DNA from: Armatimonadota bacterium
Lineage (GTDB): Bacteria; Armatimonadota; UBA5829; DTJY01
Length of the DNA stretch: 38,013 nucleotides
Reading direction: 5' to 3'
Assembly (NCBI GenBank): GCA_023511795.1
Contig: JAIMAU010000018.1
Coordinates: 1 to 38,013 of the forward strand
Position numbers and translations under genes: made by a program. Shown here in pieces: positions 1-9,559 of this stretch. Every line of letters starts with the position of its first letter. Position 1 is the first letter of the stretch. Below the pieces are notes generated by a model that was not told the DNA's origin, made no database searches, and worked only from the letters and a program-made list of their open reading frames with translations.

Positions 1-8
1 GTATTCAA

Positions 9-866
9 ATGTCCAACTGCTGTAATAACGATACCAATGAGAGAGATTCAATCAAAGCGTTCGTTAAAATGAAGTATGGTCAGATTGCAACGAATGCCAA
101 GTACAACAAGAGAGCCTCATGCTGTGCCAGCAATGCTTGCGCAGATGCAATAACACAAGGTCTCTATGATGAAGCAGAGACAAAAGACATTCCCACAGAG
201 GCACTGCTTGCCTCGCTGGGCTGTGGGAATCCGGTTGCGCTTGCCCAACTAAACCCAGGAGAAGTTGTACTTGACCTAGGCAGTGGCGGTGGAATTGATG
301 TTCTTCTATCAGCTAGGAGAGTCGGTCCTACAGGAAAAGCTTATGGACTTGACATGACAGATGAAATGCTTGAACTTGCTCGACAAAACCAGCAAGCAGC
401 AGGAATCGACAACGTCGAGTTCCTAAAAGGGAATATCGAGAATATTCCGCTTCCAGACAACACAGTAGATGTGATAATCAGCAACTGTGTGATCAACCTA
501 TCAACCGACAAAGATCGTGTATTTGCTGAAGCATTCAGAGTTCTGAAGCCCGGGGGCCGCCTTGCAGTAGCCGACATAGTTCTAACTCGACCAGTCGATG
601 ATGTCGTACGAAAGAACCTTGCGCTTTGGGCTGGGTGCATAGCCGGAGCACTTGAGATGAACGAATATAAGGAAAAGCTTAAAGCAGCTGGTTTCGCAAA
701 TCCAGAAATTGAGATTGTGAGGACATATCAGGCACACGATGCTGAGGGGATTATCCCTCCAGAGGTAATAACTGAACTTGGCGAAAAAGGCATTGAGGAG
801 CTTACAAGTGCATTTGTTAGTGCTTTCATTCGAGCAACTAAACCCGAAAAGGAAGCAAAACAATGA
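9..866 (+). CDS. arsM: Arsenite S-adenosylmethionine methyltransferase (ArsM)
   Basis: This cytosolic enzyme methylates arsenite stepwise using SAM. The 285-residue product has a class I methyltransferase fold with the SAM-binding motif [10 protein letters not shown] at about residues 88-97. The three cysteines that bind As(III) in characterised ArsM proteins are present: Cys72 (LGCGNP), Cys160 (ISNCVINL) and Cys210 (WAGCIAG). Extra cysteine pairs lie near the N terminus (4-5, 38-39). It overlaps the permease gene downstream by 4 bases (ATGA), so the two are translationally coupled. The reading frame stays open to the left edge of the window, so a start a few codons upstream cannot be excluded. 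The family assignment is firm; arsenic as the physiological substrate follows from family knowledge. Confidence 0.93.
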   Translation: MSNCCNNDTNERDSIKAFVKMKYGQIATNAKYNKRASCCASNACADAITQGLYDEAETKDIPTEALLASLGCGNPVALAQLNPGEVVLDLGSGGGIDVLLSARRVGPTGKAYGLDMTDEMLELARQNQQAAGIDNVEFLKGNIENIPLPDNTVDVIISNCVINLSTDKDRVFAEAFRVLKPGGRLAVADIVLTRPVDDVVRKNLALWAGCIAGALEMNEYKEKLKAAGFANPEIEIVRTYQAHDAEGIIPPEVITELGEKGIEELTSAFVSAFIRATKPEKEAKQ

Positions 867-2035
867 GCTCAAATCTTAAGAAATTCGCATGGCTAGCTGG
901 CTTTTTCCTGGCAGTATATTTCCTGCCGATTGACTCACCACGTGTAAGGAGAGCATTCATCGAAGCATTTGCGTTACTTCACGATTATGCGCGGGAGCAC
1001 GTGTTGTTCTGTTTAATCCCTGCCTTCTTTATTGCTGGAGCGATTGCAGTGTTTGTGAGTCAAGCTTCAGTAATGAAATACTTTGGGCCCAAGGCTAATA
1101 AACTACTCTCTTATTCTGTTGCGTCTGTATCAGGCACAATTCTAGCCGTGTGCTCATGCACAGTTCTGCCCCTGTTTGCAGGGATATACATGCGAGGTGC
1201 AGGTCTCGGTCCGGCAACCGCATTCCTCTACAGTGGACCGGCAATCAACGTACTTGCCATTATACTGACGGCCCGGGTTCTTGGATTTGAAATGGGTGCT
1301 GCGCGCGCGATTGGCGCCATCGGATTCGCTTTCATAGTTGGAAGTCTAATGCATCTTCTATTCTTAAAAGAGGAGCAAGCAAAAGCAGTTCAAGCTGAGG
1401 AATTCCTCGTAAGCGAAGTTAAAGAAGCACGACCACTTTGGAAGACCGCTATATACTTTGCAGTGATGATTGGAATCCTGGTATTTGCAAACTGGGGACG
1501 TCCTGTTGTTAATAGGGGCGTGTGGGCAACAATATACCAGTTGAAGTGGGAAATTTCGGGTGTTTTGCTCATATTGCTTGCCGTTATCTTAAAGAAATGG
1601 TTTAAGAAGGAAGAACTTAAAGAGTGGGCATCTGTTACATGGGACTTTGCCCTGCAAATTTTGCCACTATTATTTGCCGGCGTATTGGCTGCTGGTTTTT
1701 TGCTTGGAAGACCTGGTCATGAAGGCTTGATACCCTCGACGTGGGTAGCATCACTGGTAGGAGGAAATTCCCTTTTTGCCAACTTCTTCGCTGGCGTTTC
1801 AGGAGCTCTTATGTATTTTGCAACACTCACTGAAGTGCCCATTTTGCAAGGACTCCTTGGCGCAGGCATGGGCAAGGGGCCAGCATTGGCGCTATTGCTG
1901 TCGGGCCCTGCGCTCAGTCTTCCAAGCATGCTCGTAATAAACAGCATTCTCGGAACAAAGAAGACGATTGCTTACGTATCAATAGTTGTAGTAACAGCTA
2001 CGGTAGCTGGGCTGATTTTTGGTAGCACAGCATAA
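863..2035 (+). CDS. arsP: ArsP/DUF318-family permease, probable (organo)arsenical or metal efflux
   Basis: This 390-residue integral membrane protein has about ten hydrophobic segments and a Cys-containing motif (CSCTVLPLFAG) followed by a Gly/Pro-rich stretch (SGPAINVLA) near residues 95-130. A second copy of the GPAL-type signature (SGPALSLPSM) lies near residue 350. This two-fold pattern is typical of the PF03773 permeases that include ArsP, an exporter of trivalent methylarsenicals. It starts inside the arsM stop codon, so the methylating enzyme and the exporter are made together; methylation followed by efflux is the natural reading. Other PF03773 members move other metals, so the substrate is an inference from the neighbouring gene. 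Confidence 0.85.
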   Translation: MSSNLKKFAWLAGFFLAVYFLPIDSPRVRRAFIEAFALLHDYAREHVLFCLIPAFFIAGAIAVFVSQASVMKYFGPKANKLLSYSVASVSGTILAVCSCTVLPLFAGIYMRGAGLGPATAFLYSGPAINVLAIILTARVLGFEMGAARAIGAIGFAFIVGSLMHLLFLKEEQAKAVQAEEFLVSEVKEARPLWKTAIYFAVMIGILVFANWGRPVVNRGVWATIYQLKWEISGVLLILLAVILKKWFKKEELKEWASVTWDFALQILPLLFAGVLAAGFLLGRPGHEGLIPSTWVASLVGGNSLFANFFAGVSGALMYFATLTEVPILQGLLGAGMGKGPALALLLSGPALSLPSMLVINSILGTKKTIAYVSIVVVTATVAGLIFGSTA

Positions 2036-2061
2036 CCAATTTTATTCATAGGAGGATAAAT

Positions 2062-2295
2062 ATGAAAATTCAAATTCTGGGTGTTGGGTGCCCGAAATGC
2101 AAAGCACTTACCGAAAATGTGGAAAAAGCCGTCAAACAAGCCGGAATTGACGCAGAAATCGAAAAAGTTACCCAAATTACAGAAATCGCCAAGTTCGGTA
2201 TAATGATGACCCCAGGACTTGCTATTGACGGCAAGGTTGTTTCAGCCGGCAAAGTACTGGGCCCAGATGAAATTGTAAAGCTTCTAAAAGCCTAA
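2062..2295 (+). CDS. Small thioredoxin-fold protein (redox-active disulfide protein type)
   Basis: This 77-residue stand-alone thioredoxin-fold domain begins β-strand first (MKIQILGVGCPKC) with a CPKC redox pair at Cys10 and Cys13 and a cis-Pro-like MTPGLAIDG motif near residue 50. There is no signal peptide, so it should act in the cytosol. It has a textbook AGGAGG ribosome site about 8 bases before the ATG. Proteins of this family are commonly encoded beside PF03773 permeases, and here it follows one by 26 bases. A likely role is keeping arsenical or metal thiol ligands reduced, or delivering substrate to the permease; neither is shown by the sequence. Confidence 0.85.
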   Translation: MKIQILGVGCPKCKALTENVEKAVKQAGIDAEIEKVTQITEIAKFGIMMTPGLAIDGKVVSAGKVLGPDEIVKLLKA

Positions 2296-2328
2296 ATCCC
2301 GCATTCTAAGAAAAGAGGTCAGCAAACG

Positions 2329-2979
2329 ATGAGCACCACATGGCGCATCTTTATCGTCATCGCACTTATTGCTCTTGTTGTAGGAGCAGTCGCAGTCAAG
2401 TCGCGCCATAGTGAAAAAGTTGGCGCACCTAAAAAAGAAACCACTGTCGTAAAAATAAACTCTGACAGTTCTCCAGAGCCACAACTACCTAAGTCCAAAC
2501 TAGAAGCCGTGAATCAACCAAGTCAAACCAAGCCTGAGGTTGATGTATCTGCTGAGAAAAACGACGCAAAGCTTGCTGAGTCTTCAAAGGCAAACGCTCA
2601 AGCAAAAACAAGTGAGAAGTCAGAACAAACAAAGCAAGTACAAACAATTACCCAAACAAAATCCTCGATGCAATCAAAGCCTAACCAACCATCCACAAAG
2701 CATCTTCCTAAGCTCGTGGACATTGGTTCTGAACAATGCATTCCATGTAAGATGATGATCTCTGTCCTGGATGAGCTTAGCAAGGAATACAAAGGCAAAC
2801 TTGAGGTTGTTTTTATAGACTTGCAAAAGAATCCCGAGGCGGCGGAGAAGTTCGGCGTAAAGCTTATCCCAACACAAGTGTTTTATGACGAAAAAGGCAA
2901 GGAATTCTTCCGACACACAGGTTTCTATCCAAAAGAAGAGATAATCGCTAGATTTAAGGAGCACGGTATCAAACTATAA
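2329..2979 (+). CDS. Membrane-anchored thioredoxin with long charged linker
   Basis: The 216-residue product has one N-terminal membrane segment (about residues 7-23), then a low-complexity Lys/Ser/Gln/Glu-rich linker (about 30-125), then a thioredoxin domain with the redox pair Cys137-Cys140 (EQCIPCKMM) and a cis-Pro segment (KLIPTQVFYD). The domain most likely faces the periplasm, held away from the membrane by the linker. It lies between the small thioredoxin gene and a second exported thioredoxin, upstream of ccdA, which is the usual electron source for periplasmic thioredoxins. An AGAGG sequence precedes the ATG. Its thioredoxin domain closely resembles that of the next gene, suggesting duplication. 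Confidence 0.85.
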   Translation: MSTTWRIFIVIALIALVVGAVAVKSRHSEKVGAPKKETTVVKINSDSSPEPQLPKSKLEAVNQPSQTKPEVDVSAEKNDAKLAESSKANAQAKTSEKSEQTKQVQTITQTKSSMQSKPNQPSTKHLPKLVDIGSEQCIPCKMMISVLDELSKEYKGKLEVVFIDLQKNPEAAEKFGVKLIPTQVFYDEKGKEFFRHTGFYPKEEIIARFKEHGIKL

Positions 2980-2992
2980 AGGAGTCCAACTG

Positions 2993-3919
2993 ATGATTTT
3001 ACGTCTAAAGGCTCTAAGCCTCATGCTTGTTGCAGTTGCATTGATATTGGACACGGCATTTGGGCAGAGCAACAAAAACACGACAACTATCGAATCTAGG
3101 TTTCCAGGTTTGTCAAGCGGTCCTTTAAGCAAAGCCACTGTCACCTCTTTAAAGGGAGGCGCTATACTTGTTGCTGATGGCATAAGTATAACTGCAAAGG
3201 ACATTTCGAATGAAATTGCCAAAGCTCCAAAGGAAACACAAAGCCAGCTTTCGAAGTACCCATTCTTTATGCTCGAACAAATAGCTATTCGCAGATTGAT
3301 TACTAACGATGCAAAAAAGTGGGCTTCCAGTAAAGGAATAACTTCCAACTCAGACAGCGACCTGGTCGAGAAATACATGAATAGCTACTTAGGTGATATA
3401 AAAGTATCCGATGATGAAGCGACAAACTTTTTTAACGAAAACCGCAGTTTTTTTGGCAATTCCACCTTTGAACAAGCTAAACCAAGCATAAAAAGCTATC
3501 TCGAAAATGAAAAGCGAGCTAAAGCTGTAAACGACTTTATCAATTCAATCAGCGAGCGCCACAAAATTCAAATTTCGACCCTTTGGGCCAACCAACAATA
3601 TCAAAAATGGATTAAAAATCCAGTTGAGAAAACTCGGCGTTCCGGCAAACCATCGATGGTGAACTTCGGTTCAGAAAACTGCCGGCCTTGTGAAATGATG
3701 AAGCCAATCATAGCTGGGCTTCAGAAAGAATATCAAGGCAAGATTAACATTGTCTTCGTCCACGTAGGAAAAGAGCAAGTACTTGGTGCAGTGTATGGGA
3801 TTTCCGCAATTCCTGTCCAGGTATTCTATGACAAAACTGGCAAGGAACTTTTCAGGCACGTAGGCTATTTTGACAAAAGTTCGATTATCAAAAAATTCAA
3901 AGAATTAGGGTTCATTTGA
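2993..3919 (+). CDS. Exported SurA-like chaperone domain fused to thioredoxin domain
   Basis: The 308-residue product has a cleavable-looking signal peptide (residues 1-24, ending AFGQ). Residues about 58-195 resemble the helical N/C chaperone module of SurA/PrsA-type foldases (ILVADGISITAKDI; VSDDEATNFFNENR) but with no recognisable parvulin insert. Residues about 215-308 form a thioredoxin domain with Cys230-Cys233 (ENCRPCEMM) and a cis-Pro segment (SAIPVQVFYD). The C-terminal domain is a clear paralogue of the previous gene's. A good ribosome site (AAAGGAG) precedes the ATG and the stop overlaps the start of ccdA. A periplasmic thiol-handling protein reduced through CcdA is the best guess. 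Confidence 0.75.
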   Translation: MILRLKALSLMLVAVALILDTAFGQSNKNTTTIESRFPGLSSGPLSKATVTSLKGGAILVADGISITAKDISNEIAKAPKETQSQLSKYPFFMLEQIAIRRLITNDAKKWASSKGITSNSDSDLVEKYMNSYLGDIKVSDDEATNFFNENRSFFGNSTFEQAKPSIKSYLENEKRAKAVNDFINSISERHKIQISTLWANQQYQKWIKNPVEKTRRSGKPSMVNFGSENCRPCEMMKPIIAGLQKEYQGKINIVFVHVGKEQVLGAVYGISAIPVQVFYDKTGKELFRHVGYFDKSSIIKKFKELGFI

Positions 3920-4617
3920 ATATGAGAGAATTATTTACCACACTCACGCAAGCTGTTGAAGGAACCCCGGCTGTTGCGTTGACAGCTGCGTTCATCTGGG
4001 GCGTGCTCAGCATCGTGCTGAGCCCCTGTCATCTGTCAAGCATCCCTCTTATTGTAGGATTTATCAGCAAGCAAGGAAAAACAACGCCAAGAAAAGCGTT
4101 TGTGATAGCTCTGTTTTTTGCTGTTGGAATATTATTAACGATTGCACTCATAGGCGTCATAACCGCATCCGCTGGTCGCCTAATGGGCGACGTCGGGCCA
4201 ATTGGGAACTATATAGTAGCAGCCATCTTTTTTATCGTAGGCCTCTATTTGCTTGACGTAATCTCGATTCCTTGGTCTGGGCCCTCAATCTCCGTAAAGA
4301 GTAAAGGTTTCTTTGCAGCGTTTTTCTTGGGTTTGGTATTTGGGGTTGCGGTCGGTCCATGCACGTTCGCCTATATGGCGCCAATGCTTGGCGTAACTTT
4401 CAAAGTAGCCACTGCTAATTTGGCATATGGAATACTGCTTCTACTAGCGTATGGCATTGGCCACTGTTCGGTTATCGTGCTGATTGGCACTTCGACCGAG
4501 CTGGTTGAAGGATATCTTAATTGGAGCGAGGAATCGAAGGGCACGCAGACACTAAAGAGAATTTGCGGGGCGTTAATCCTTTTGGCAGGCGTTTACATGA
4601 TTTACAAAACAGTTTGA
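3916..4617 (+). CDS. ccdA: CcdA/DsbD-type transmembrane thiol electron conduit
   Basis: The 233-residue, about six-span membrane protein carries the two hallmark cysteines of CcdA, each followed in the same helix by a small-residue stretch: Cys38 (VLSPCHLSS) and Cys149 (AVGPCTFAY). CcdA passes electrons from cytosolic thioredoxin to thioredoxin-like proteins outside the membrane. Two candidate partners are encoded immediately upstream, so this gene completes a redox relay in the arsenic operon. The TTG at 3916 overlaps the previous stop (TTGA) and follows AGGG closely; an ATG at 3922 is the alternative start. Its stop codon directly abuts the stop of convergent recO with no base between them. 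Confidence 0.88.
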   Translation: MNMRELFTTLTQAVEGTPAVALTAAFIWGVLSIVLSPCHLSSIPLIVGFISKQGKTTPRKAFVIALFFAVGILLTIALIGVITASAGRLMGDVGPIGNYIVAAIFFIVGLYLLDVISIPWSGPSISVKSKGFFAAFFLGLVFGVAVGPCTFAYMAPMLGVTFKVATANLAYGILLLLAYGIGHCSVIVLIGTSTELVEGYLNWSEESKGTQTLKRICGALILLAGVYMIYKTV

Positions 4618-5376
4618 TTATTCGCTCGAGTTAGACTTTAGCATCTGAAAGAATTTTAAGCTTTTTATTTCGGCTGGCGAGCGATATCGTATATACCATT
4701 GCATTATGTGGCCAATTTGCTCCATGATGTTCGGTGAAATTTCCATTTTTTCTACCTCTGGCGCCTCCGCATGAAGAAGTTTTCGCATAATTTCAACCGT
4801 ATAATAAGAAATTTGGATGGCATCCTCTGGTAAAGGACCGCACATTCGACATACAACGCCACCTAGTGATGGACTAAAAAACACCTCTCCTTCGGACAGC
4901 GGCTTGCGACAGCGAACACACTTATCGAGCGTTGGTTCGTAACCTAGGAGCTTCATAAATTGAAGCTCGAACATGTGGGCGATCTTCTCAGGGTCGTTTA
5001 GTCTCTCCAGCAAGTAAAGGCTGGAAAGGAGCAGGTCGAACATGTCAGCATTTGGCTCTCGCTCTTCAACAAATCGCTCAATAAGCTCGGCTAAATAAGT
5101 AGCATAGGCTAATTGCCTCAGGTTGCTTCGTACCCGGGGAAACGAATGACGAACCTCCACCTGAGTAATTACGTCGAGCGTTTTACCGGTTGCAAGCTGA
5201 AACTTTGCATAGGTAAGCGTTTCAGTGGCACCTGCAAGGCGGCTTATGGGTTTGCGAGCGCCCTTAGCAATAGCGGATATCTTTCCAAGCTCCCGGGTAT
5301 AGAGCGTGGTTATACGGTCGGTCTCCCCAAAGTCAATCCGTCGCAGAACAATTGCATTAGCGGTATATAAAGGCAC
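4618..5376 (-). CDS. recO: DNA repair protein RecO
   Basis: RecO loads RecA onto SSB-coated DNA with RecR in recombinational repair. The 252-residue protein has the N-terminal OB fold (YTANAIVLRRIDFGETDRI) and a four-cysteine zinc site (CVRCRKP at about 151-157 and CRMCG at about 175-179). Length is normal for the family. It starts with GTG, 5 bases after the deoC stop, and is the last gene of the trp-deoC-recO string. The gene ends flush against the ccdA stop, so the convergent transcripts share no spacer and no terminator is visible here. Confidence 0.93.
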   Translation of the reverse strand: MPLYTANAIVLRRIDFGETDRITTLYTRELGKISAIAKGARKPISRLAGATETLTYAKFQLATGKTLDVITQVEVRHSFPRVRSNLRQLAYATYLAELIERFVEEREPNADMFDLLLSSLYLLERLNDPEKIAHMFELQFMKLLGYEPTLDKCVRCRKPLSEGEVFFSPSLGGVVCRMCGPLPEDAIQISYYTVEIMRKLLHAEAPEVEKMEISPNIMEQIGHIMQWYIRYRSPAEIKSLKFFQMLKSNSSE

Positions 5377-5381
5377 CCTTG

Positions 5382-6095
5382 CTATCTGCTCGCCTTCAGT
5401 AGCTCCTCCGGATCGTAGGCTTCCACAAGCGCAACTCCCGTGCTCGTGCCAAGCCGGCTGGCACCTGCATCTAGTAAATCCATCGCAAACTCTACAGTCC
5501 TAATTCCGCCGGAAGCCTTCACACCTATCGAAGGGCCAACAATTTCTCGGATAAGTTGGATATCCTCTACGGTAGCCCCACCCGGAGCCATGCCAGTCGA
5601 GGTCTTAACGAAATCAGCTCCAACATCGCGGATTATTTCACAAGCCTTAATTTTCTCCTCGCGGGTAAGGTATGCGGTTTCGATGATAACTTTTACCAAC
5701 GTTCGCTTGGCATCTTCAGTTATACCAGAAAGCCTTGCGGCTCCGACTATATCCGCAAGCTCTCTTTGAACAAAATCGTAATCGCCTGACTTGAAGGCTC
5801 CAATATTCATCACAACATCGAGTTCCTCTGCACCATTTGTGACAGCATTCCTAGCCTCGTAAACCTTCGTAGACCTTGTGTTAGCACCAAATGGAAAACC
5901 AATTGGGGTGCAAACCTTAACATCCGAACCTTCCAACTGCCGTACAGCCAAAGGAACCCAGAAAGGAAAAACAACGACGGCTGCAAAGTGATAACGCTTT
6001 GCTTCCTCACAAAACTTAATAATCTCTTCCCGGGTTGCTGCGGGTTTTAGAAAGGTGTTGTCGATGAGCTTTGAAAACTGCTCCTTTGTATACAA
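5382..6095 (-). CDS. deoC: Deoxyribose-phosphate aldolase
   Basis: DeoC cleaves 2-deoxyribose 5-phosphate into glyceraldehyde 3-phosphate and acetaldehyde during deoxynucleoside salvage. The 237-residue TIM-barrel protein shows the catalytic Asp in ELDVVMN, the Schiff-base Lys in VKTSTG, and the second active-site Lys in VKASGG. The start is TTG at 6095, chosen because GGAGG lies 7 bases upstream and no better ATG is nearby. It follows trpA by 20 bases and precedes recO by 5, so it is probably co-transcribed with the trp genes although it has no biochemical link to them. Confidence 0.93.
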   Translation of the reverse strand: MYTKEQFSKLIDNTFLKPAATREEIIKFCEEAKRYHFAAVVVFPFWVPLAVRQLEGSDVKVCTPIGFPFGANTRSTKVYEARNAVTNGAEELDVVMNIGAFKSGDYDFVQRELADIVGAARLSGITEDAKRTLVKVIIETAYLTREEKIKACEIIRDVGADFVKTSTGMAPGGATVEDIQLIREIVGPSIGVKASGGIRTVEFAMDLLDAGASRLGTSTGVALVEAYDPEELLKASR

Positions 6096-6115
6096 CCGTA
6101 AACCTCCAAAAAAAA

Positions 6116-6916
6116 TTACTTTACTTTTGTTCCGGCTTTCAGTTCCGCTACCATTTTAGATAAATGACTAAAAAGTTCAGCGGAACCTCCATACTCCGCA
6201 ATTAGGTTAACTAGTGCGCTGCCAACGACAGCACCATCGGCATAACTGCACACCTCGCGAACGTGTTCCGGCTTTGATACACCAAATCCCACAAGAACCG
6301 GAAGGTCCGTGCTGGCTTTTATTCGGGCAACAAGTTCGCTAACGCCAGAAGCTAGCTCAGTTCGCTCCCCCGTAACGCCAGTTCTAGACACACAGTATAC
6401 AAAACCGGAGGCGACTTTGGCAACTTTCCTAATTCTTATATCGGTACTTGTCGGCGCTAACAAGAATATAGTATTTAAGCCATGGTGCTCAGCAACCTTC
6501 TTCCATTCTCCGGATTCCTCAACAGTAAGATCGGTCAATATCACGCCATCTGCACCTGCATCAGCTGCATCGCAGGCAAACTGCTCTAGACCATATCTTT
6601 GCACAGGATTGTAATATGTCATTAGAACAAGCGGGACGTCTGAAGTCTTGCGCACGTCGCGCACGAGACCAAGCACGCCACGCACTGTGGTTCCAGCTAA
6701 AAGCGCGCGCATTGAAGACGCCTGAATACTTGGACCATCCGCAATTGGATCACTAAAAGGTATACCCAATTCGATAATATCTGCTCCTGCTTGGGCAAGT
6801 GCTAGAACTATCTTGGTCGAAGTCTGCAAATCTGGGTCGCCCGCTGTAACAAAACACACTAATGCTCCTTCGCCAGCGGTTCGCAACTCAGTAAGTCGTT
6901 TCACAAGACGCGTCAT
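6116..6916 (-). CDS. trpA: Tryptophan synthase alpha subunit
   Basis: TrpA splits indole-3-glycerol phosphate to indole and glyceraldehyde 3-phosphate; indole then tunnels to TrpB. The 266-residue TIM barrel has the two catalytic acids in their normal contexts: Glu in [11 protein letters not shown] and Asp in PIADGPSIQ. The phosphate-binding glycines near the C terminus ([18 protein letters not shown]) are also present. The ATG overlaps the trpB stop by 4 bases (ATGA), the usual coupling for this two-subunit enzyme. Nothing is unusual about it. Confidence 0.97.
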   Translation of the reverse strand: MTRLVKRLTELRTAGEGALVCFVTAGDPDLQTSTKIVLALAQAGADIIELGIPFSDPIADGPSIQASSMRALLAGTTVRGVLGLVRDVRKTSDVPLVLMTYYNPVQRYGLEQFACDAADAGADGVILTDLTVEESGEWKKVAEHHGLNTIFLLAPTSTDIRIRKVAKVASGFVYCVSRTGVTGERTELASGVSELVARIKASTDLPVLVGFGVSKPEHVREVCSYADGAVVGSALVNLIAEYGGSAELFSHLSKMVAELKAGTKVK

Positions 6917-8142
6917 CTTGCCACCTCCTCTATTGGAGGCTTGATGTGCGTCAGGTACTGCGAGGCTGTCTCGACGTCCTTGTCACCTCGCCCAGATAAG
7001 TTTATTATCACAATTTTGTCTTTGTCCAGAGCTGGAACAAACTTGCGTGCATAAGCAAAAGCATGCGCTGGCTCAAGCGCCGGGATAATGCCCTCAGTCT
7101 TTGCCAGCCACTCAAAAGCCTCTAATGCTTCACGGTCAGGAACGGCGACATACTCGGCGCGACCGATTTCTTTAAAATAGCTATGTTCAGGACCCACCCC
7201 AGGATAGTCCAAGCCGGCTGAAATAGAGTGAGTCGTGCAAACCTGACCATCCTCATCTTGAAGCAAGTAACTTCTAGCTCCGTGGAGCACTCCTTTTGAC
7301 CCGGCGACTAGAGTAGCGGCATGCTGGCCAGTATCCAGCCCGCGTCCAGCTGCCTCGACGCCAATAAACTTAACCTCCAAATCGGCAACAAATGGGTGAA
7401 ATATGCCCATTGCATTGCTGCCTCCACCGACGCAAGCAATTATATAATCTGGAAGCCGACCCTCGCATTCAAGAATCTGTTGCCTGGCTTCCTTTCCAAT
7501 AACCGACTGAAAGTCGCGCACTAGCATTGGATAAGGATGTGGACCTGCAACGCTCCCAATTATGTAGTGTGTGCTCCTAACATTTGTTACCCAATCTCGG
7601 AGCGCTTCGCTCATTGCGTCTTTCAAAGTGCGAGTTCCCGACTTTACTGGAATTACTTTAGCCCCAAGCAGTTGCATTCTAAACACATTCAAAGCCTGTC
7701 TATGTACATCTTCCTCGCCCATATATATTTCGCACTTAAAGCCGAACAAAGCACAAGCTGTAGCTGTGGCTACTCCATGCTGACCAGCCCCGGTTTCGGC
7801 GATTATTCTTGGCTTTCCCATTCGTTTGGCGAGAAGTATTTGGCCCATTGTGTTATTCATTTTGTGAGCGCCTGTGTGACAGAGGTCCTCTCGCTTTATG
7901 TATATTTTCGCACCACCCAACTCACGAGTCATTCTATCGGCAAAATAGAGCGGCGTCGGTCTTCCAATATAATTCCTTAAATAGTAATCAAGCTCTTCTT
8001 GGAAGGAGGGGTCGCATCTTGCCTCCTCATATACCTTGGTCAGCTCATCGAGGGCCGGAATCAAAGTTTCAGGGACAAACCTTCCGCCAAACTCACCAAA
8101 GTGCCCCAGACTGTCGGGAACATTAAACGCATTTCTTTGCAT
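6913..8142 (-). CDS. trpB: Tryptophan synthase beta subunit
   Basis: TrpB is the PLP enzyme that condenses indole with serine. The PLP lysine lies in GAHKMNN, the phosphate-binding loop is [10 protein letters not shown], and the protein ends after LSGRGDKD as the family does. I place the start at the ATG at 8142 (409 residues) because AAGGAG sits 10 bases before it and the protein then begins directly at the conserved [14 protein letters not shown] segment. An upstream in-frame ATG at 8214 would add 24 non-conserved residues and overlap trpF by 92 bases. With the chosen start the trpF overlap is 20 bases. The catalytic residues show no departures. Confidence 0.97.
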   Translation of the reverse strand: MQRNAFNVPDSLGHFGEFGGRFVPETLIPALDELTKVYEEARCDPSFQEELDYYLRNYIGRPTPLYFADRMTRELGGAKIYIKREDLCHTGAHKMNNTMGQILLAKRMGKPRIIAETGAGQHGVATATACALFGFKCEIYMGEEDVHRQALNVFRMQLLGAKVIPVKSGTRTLKDAMSEALRDWVTNVRSTHYIIGSVAGPHPYPMLVRDFQSVIGKEARQQILECEGRLPDYIIACVGGGSNAMGIFHPFVADLEVKFIGVEAAGRGLDTGQHAATLVAGSKGVLHGARSYLLQDEDGQVCTTHSISAGLDYPGVGPEHSYFKEIGRAEYVAVPDREALEAFEWLAKTEGIIPALEPAHAFAYARKFVPALDKDKIVIINLSGRGDKDVETASQYLTHIKPPIEEVAR

Positions 8143-8737
8143 TTCTAATAAACTCCTTGATTTTCTCATGACTCTTCTTGCCGGGGTATGCTTCCACCCC
8201 TGTGGAAACATCAACCCAGTCGGGGCAAGCTATTCTAATAGCATCTGAGACATTGCTAGGATTGAGCCCACCAGCAAGAATTATATCTTTACCAAGTTTT
8301 CTGGCTTCTTTGGCAAGATTCCAATCGAATGTCTTGCCCGTCCCTCCCATTTTACCTTCTACATGTGTGTCAAGTAGAATAGCCCAGCAAATGCTTAGGA
8401 TGGGGTCCTTAGCGGCTTGGTTTATATCATCGACAGATTTGACCCTCAGCGCACGAATAATTCCAAACTGAGGCTCTAATGAATCCAAACTGCCATGGAT
8501 TTGAGCGCTAGAAAGCCCGGTCTCTTTCATTATTTGCGATATTTCATCCGCGGTTTGATTTGCAAAAACGCCCACGGTGATTATTGATGATGGGATTACT
8601 TCCTTAATTTGGCAAACTTCTTCTATGCCAACTTTTCTTGGGCTCTCAGCGAAGACAAAACCAATAGCATCTGCTCCAGATTCTACAGCCAATACTGCAT
8701 CTTCAATATTCGTTATTCCGCAAATTTTTACTTTCAT
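8123..8737 (-). CDS. trpF: Phosphoribosylanthranilate isomerase
   Basis: TrpF converts N-(5-phosphoribosyl)anthranilate to the carboxyphenylamino-deoxyribulose form, the third step of tryptophan synthesis. The 204-residue protein opens with the diagnostic [11 protein letters not shown], in which the Cys is the catalytic base. The general acid Asp is in [14 protein letters not shown], and the C-terminal phosphate site is [10 protein letters not shown] and VDVSTGVE. It lies 19 bases after trpC and overlaps the start of trpB by 20 bases. Confidence 0.96.
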   Translation of the reverse strand: MKVKICGITNIEDAVLAVESGADAIGFVFAESPRKVGIEEVCQIKEVIPSSIITVGVFANQTADEISQIMKETGLSSAQIHGSLDSLEPQFGIIRALRVKSVDDINQAAKDPILSICWAILLDTHVEGKMGGTGKTFDWNLAKEARKLGKDIILAGGLNPSNVSDAIRIACPDWVDVSTGVEAYPGKKSHEKIKEFIRNAKKCV

Positions 8738-8756
8738 TCGCTAACTTGCCCACTAC

Positions 8757-9557
8757 TCACGCCGAAGTCAGCAACTCCCTTACCTTTACCCTTGGGTCCG
8801 GCTCGCGCATAAGAGACTCTCCAACCAAAATGGCATCCACACCAGCTTCCATTAACCGCTCAACATCGAGGCGAGTAAATATGCCACTCTCGCTCACTAA
8901 TATTCGATCTCCAGGAACCATTTTTGCAAGCTCAACCGTGGTTTCCAATTTCGTCTCAAAAGTTTGAAGGTTTCGATTGTTAATGCCAATAATTTCAGCT
9001 CCAGATTCCAGTGCCACTTCCAACTCCTCTGCTGTATGAACTTCGACAAGACAAGCCATTCCGAGGTCAGACGCCAACGCCATAAGTTCTGCAAGTTGGC
9101 TTTTCGAGAGTGCGGCCATTATAAGCAATATTGCGTCCGCTTGTGCCATTCGTGCTTCATATACTTGAAAAGCATCAATAATAAAATCCTTCCTCAGCAC
9201 CGGAAGATTTACGGCGTTGCGCACAGCTGTGAGATATTCAAGCCGCCCTTGAAAATATTTCTCGTCGGTTAAAACCGATATTGCAGATGCACCAGCTTCC
9301 TCATATGCTCGCGCAATTGCTACTGGATCGAAATCCGACCTAATCAAGCCCTTTGAAGGTGATGCCTTCTTTACCTCTGCGATTAACCTGATAATCAAAG
9401 AAGGTCCACGGCCGGCGGATGATTTTTGTACAGCAAGAGCGGCGCGAAAATCCCTTGGCGGAGAAGTTTCCTTTGTTTTAAGTTCATCTATCCGCCATTG
9501 GGACTTTCGGGAATCAATTTCAATACGTTTGTCTGCGAGGATTTTTTCGAGGATCAA
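8757..9557 (-). CDS. trpC: Indole-3-glycerol phosphate synthase
   Basis: TrpC closes the indole ring by decarboxylation. The 266-residue TIM barrel has the catalytic Lys in VKKASPSKG, the conserved Glu/Asn pair around GINNRNLQTFE, and the terminal phosphate site VGESLMRE. It starts with TTG at 9557, only 2 bases beyond the trpD stop, with GGAG about 12 bases upstream inside trpD. This tight junction implies reinitiation or coupling with trpD. The protein is single-domain, not fused to TrpF. Confidence 0.95.
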   Translation of the reverse strand: MILEKILADKRIEIDSRKSQWRIDELKTKETSPPRDFRAALAVQKSSAGRGPSLIIRLIAEVKKASPSKGLIRSDFDPVAIARAYEEAGASAISVLTDEKYFQGRLEYLTAVRNAVNLPVLRKDFIIDAFQVYEARMAQADAILLIMAALSKSQLAELMALASDLGMACLVEVHTAEELEVALESGAEIIGINNRNLQTFETKLETTVELAKMVPGDRILVSESGIFTRLDVERLMEAGVDAILVGESLMREPDPRVKVRELLTSA

Positions 9558-9559
9558 CC

